Assembly: GCA_036320915.1 (NCBI GenBank)
Contig: JAXBDG010000004.1
Location: 1,612,001 to 1,676,000, forward strand
Source: Linnemannia elongata
Lineage: Eukaryota; Mortierellomycota; Mortierellomycetes; Mortierellales; Mortierellaceae
DNA: 64,000 bases
Reading direction: 5' to 3'
Positions 61,345-64,000 of the stretch are shown here, one piece after another; the stretch's first letter is position 1; the number at the start of each line of letters is the position of its first letter. The notes under the pieces are model-generated. The model searched no databases. It was given only the letters and a program-made list of their open reading frames with translations, and was not told where the DNA came from. The position numbers and the translations under genes are program-made.

Positions 61345-61735
61345 CTCTCCTGGGCTGTATTGTCGAATAAAAGTAGGTGATGAGAGGAAGTGGATGATGG
61401 TCTGTGAAGGAGAGATTAAGAAAGAGGATTGTTGTTCGGAAAGAAGGGAAAAAAAAATGTGAGGCTCGAGACGCTCACACCAAAAAAAAAAAAAAAAAAA
61501 AAGGTGCAGGGGTAAAAAAGGCAGATCGGAGGAAGATAGAATACAACACGTACAGAGGAATGGACAGCGTCTCTAAAAAAAATATCAAGGAGGTGCAGTA
61601 TGCGTCGCAATTTTTTTTTATTTTTGCTCATTGATTGTTCCTGCACGTAACTGTAGTTGTAGCTGGATGAGCGATCGAACCATGTCGCGTCGAAGACGCG
61701 TTATAAGGGTACCAGTCACTGATCAAACGTGTCTA
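61345..61735. other. Spacer upstream of beta-helix gene
   Basis: It contains the promoter of the beta-helix gene, a poly-A run at 61482-61502 and, on the minus strand, an A-rich tract at about 61625-61608 that follows the broken QCR8-like sequence. No gene seen. Confidence 0.6.
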
Positions 61736-61751
61736 TTATTCATCATTCATC

Positions 61752-62131
61752 ACCAATGCGCACCACTGACGTGACAAAAGAAGAGCCCGTACCATGGTTC
61801 CCCTTGCCCCAGTAGTAAACACCGTAGCCAAGGCCGAGCGGAACGATGATGTAAAAGGCTTGACCTGACGCACGGCGACACATGTTGGTAAGACCCTTGC
61901 GAAGGACGCTCGCAATGGCGCGTTACTCAAACTGCGAGATTCGTAGGTGACAATTCCTCGTTGTACCGGGACACCAAGGTGTCCCCACCATCCTGTCCAT
62001 TTGCCTACATGTTTTCCACGGTTGAGATAAAAGACAGTTGGACTGTTGTTCTGTTGAGGTGCTTTCGCTGTGCGTTTGAGGCTCCCTTGTAGAGTGGCAG
62101 CAGAACGATGAAGATTTTGCGCTGCACCCAT
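61752..62131 (-). pseudogene. QCR8: QCR8-like (cytochrome bc1 subunit 8) sequence with frameshift and stop
   Basis: The minus strand starts at 62131 and runs without introns to a block typical of QCR8, the small ubiquinone-binding subunit of complex III: GKHVGKWTGWWGHLGVPVQRGIVTY. The frame then shifts by one base near 61945. In the new frame the protein continues as ISQFE, a TAA stop where Gln (CAA) is expected, and then RAIASVLRKGLTNMCRR and AFYIIVPLGLGYGVYYWGKG, ending at a TGA at 61752. So two lesions lie within about 25 bases. Absence of introns, in a genome where nearly all genes have them, and an A-rich tract about 130 bases downstream suggest a retrocopy. A sequence error in a live gene is the alternative. 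The N-terminal 50 residues before GKHVG are not clearly QCR8. Confidence 0.6.
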
Positions 62132-62418
62132 GATAGCGTTCGTGTCTTCGTGTCTTTGTGTGTTTGTGAGGTCTTGAGTAAACTGGAAGAAAAGGAGTGC
62201 GCATATGCCACCTTCACGTACGTTTGCCGATTGTACGTGGCTGTCTGTGGGATTGGTTTCCTTGCCCTGGCCATCATGCTCCTCGCTTATTTTTCCACTT
62301 TTTTATTTTTTCTTTCCTACTTTTGCCCCTTCTCTCCCACAACAGCCTTCACTCTCACCTCTTCACTCCATACTCACATACCCTTTTCTTCTTCTGCCCT
62401 CCCTCACAAATCTAAACA
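62132..62418. other. Promoter region of succinate-CoA ligase gene
   Basis: 287 bases between the QCR8-like start (-) and the ligase start (+). The right half (62290-62410) is C/T-rich, as in other leaders here. Confidence 0.6.
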
Positions 62419-64000
62419 ATGCTTCGCACTCTCAGATCCGCTTCCGTTGCTGCCAAGGCCATGGTAAGCAAGATAGGACAGCGACGGCGGGCAAATCAGG
62501 TCGATATCAAGCGTGCAAAAGGCGGCAGGATCTAATTCCGGCTGTGCACTCTAAGAAGGGCATCATTCAGGATTCGCTACTGTTGTACAACGTCAAGGAG
62601 CGGCATGGAGAATGACGATTGTTCATCCGAGTCGGACGAAAGTGAGGCCTCAACATTTATCAAACAGAGAGGAGTACGAGCGAGCAAAATAAAGCAATTG
62701 GGGCTTTGTGCAAGGATAGCCATTTCAAAGAAACATCATTAATATAAAAAGCGACCGATCGGTCCCCCTTCTTGTTTAAGGGAAGGAGTTGAGGAAAGGT
62801 GAGAGGTATACCACCACCCGTCACCATGCAAGGTGCGATAGGCATGGGTTGGTATGTCATGAGTAGTAACGCTACCTTAGTCTGCAGTCCAACGGGGACG
62901 GGAAAAGAAAAGAGGACAGTAAGAAAAGAACAAAAACGCATCACATCTGTGGTTCAACATCGGATCAGCCCTTTTTATTTTTTCGCCGTGTGCGTCAGGG
63001 TTGTTACTTGGTGCTTGGGTCTGTGAGAGGCGTGTGTTGAGGTGTCTCAACTCTCTCCCCGCATTTTCCTTTATTTGTCCACGGCTCGTTTTGTTTGTGT
63101 TCGTGTTGTTGACCTTCTTGCCTCTTTCTTGACACGTCATGCCTCTCCCCTCTTCAACGTTGATAGCCCCGCATGAACAATGCCAGCCAGCAGCAGAAGC
63201 GATTCCTCTCCATCCACGAGTACCTGTCGATGGAGCTCCTCCAGAAGCAGGGCATCAAGACACCTCGAGGAGGCGTCGCTAAGACCGACAAGGAAGCATT
63301 TACCGTCGCTAAGGACCTTGGTAAGAGCCTTCTGCATGCATGATGTCGTCGCCGTCCTTCTATCTGTTTTCCGCATCTCATTGTGCAATGGTAATTCAAG
63401 ATTTTGCCTATACGATCCCGTGAAATCGCTGCACGTGTATCGATTGTCGAATTGGAATGACCTTCCCGCAAGTTTGAACATAACCCATTGACAGGCAGTT
63501 TGACGACGGAAGGGAGGATTGCATGCGACATCAAAATACTTTGGATACCGGGACATATCGCCAGGGTATTTAGAAGAAGAGGGGCGTTCTTCTTGGCGCA
63601 GTCAGGAGTGTTGAACAGGAGGAGAGACATATGATATGATCTGTGGATCGGATACTGCACAATTGGGTTGAGAGTAGATGTTGAGTGCAATGAAGATGAT
63701 ATGCTCACACCTGGTTTGTTATTTTCTTGATTGTTCAGGAACGGAGGATATGGTTATTAAGGCGCAGGTCCTTGCTGGCGGACGTGGCAAGGGTACCTTT
63801 GACTCTGGCTTGAAGGGTGGTGTCCGCACCATTTTCTCGTAAGTGACCCTATTCGATTATGCCGGTGCGAGCGCCTTGTCAATTGATCACGAGGGACTTT
63901 TCTATGGCATGCTGTTGGAATGCAGAAACTAACCCCTTGTTTTATCTTCCTCCACGACTACGACGACAAAAAAATTAGTCCAAGTGAGGCTCAGATGTTT
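62419..64000 (+). CDS. LSC2: Succinate-CoA ligase beta subunit, mitochondrial (5' part)
   Basis: Exons 62419-62463, 63167-63320, 63739-63838 and 63979 onward are in phase; the gene runs off the window. The beta subunit makes succinyl-CoA from succinate (or the reverse) with phosphorylation of ADP or GDP in the citric acid cycle. The N-terminus [15 protein letters not shown] is a mitochondrial targeting peptide. The ATP-grasp part begins [14 protein letters not shown], then [12 protein letters not shown], and [24 protein letters not shown], the nucleotide-binding strand and glycine loop. The first intron is 703 bases, long for this window. ADP versus GDP use cannot be judged from this part. 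Confidence 0.93.

Overview
The window is nuclear DNA from a filamentous fungus. Evidence is the many short GT-AG introns in almost every gene, start codons preceded by C/A-rich leaders, CT-rich promoters, and a set of eukaryotic orthologues that includes the fungal nuclear-rim protein Nur1 and an RRT8/LDS-type membrane protein. The protein set, the GT10 fucosyltransferase/GDP-fucose transporter pair and the intron style suggest Mucoromycota, most likely a Mortierella relative. That placement is inference and not proven by any single marker. Exon boundaries were read by eye from GT/AG sites, and reading phase was checked across every junction of the called genes.

Layout. 0-10.3 kb: peroxisomal acyl-CoA oxidase (+), a TMEM115-type Golgi membrane protein (+), and a large single-zinc-finger regulator (-). 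10.3-17.2 kb: a gene-poor tract made of the CT-rich upstream region of the regulator and simple repeats. 17.2-22 kb: GT10 fucosyltransferase (+) and a GDP-fucose-type nucleotide-sugar transporter (+), with coding-like relics between them. 23.4-28.6 kb: full-length ABCC/MRP transporter (+). 28.8-33.5 kb: short-chain dehydrogenase (-) and auxin-efflux-carrier-like permease (-), separated by a small TA-flanked foldback element. 33.5-37.4 kb: gene-poor, possibly one small spliced gene, then tRNA-Asp(GTC) (-). 37.9-40.2 kb: a UPF0045/MTH1187 thiamine-binding-type gene and a decayed tandem copy of it. 40.3-44.4 kb: Nur1 homologue (+) and V-ATPase subunit D (+). 45.1-48 kb: histidine-rich disordered protein (-) and DUF1772 membrane protein (+). 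48-52.6 kb: gene-poor, ending in a long CT-rich leader. 52.6-58 kb: sterol O-acyltransferase (+), HINT3-type HIT hydrolase (-), RRT8/LDS-type membrane protein (+). 58.4-61.3 kb: secreted right-handed beta-helix protein (-). 61.7-62.1 kb: broken QCR8-like sequence (-). 62.4 kb to the end: 5' part of mitochondrial succinate-CoA ligase beta (+).

Most genes are unrelated housekeeping or lipid/membrane functions. The one pair that looks functionally linked is the fucosyltransferase next to the sugar-nucleotide transporter: one would deliver GDP-fucose to the Golgi lumen and the other would use it. Acyl-CoA oxidase and sterol acyltransferase fit an oil-storing fungus but lie 50 kb apart. I saw no CRISPR array, origin, rRNA or intact transposon.
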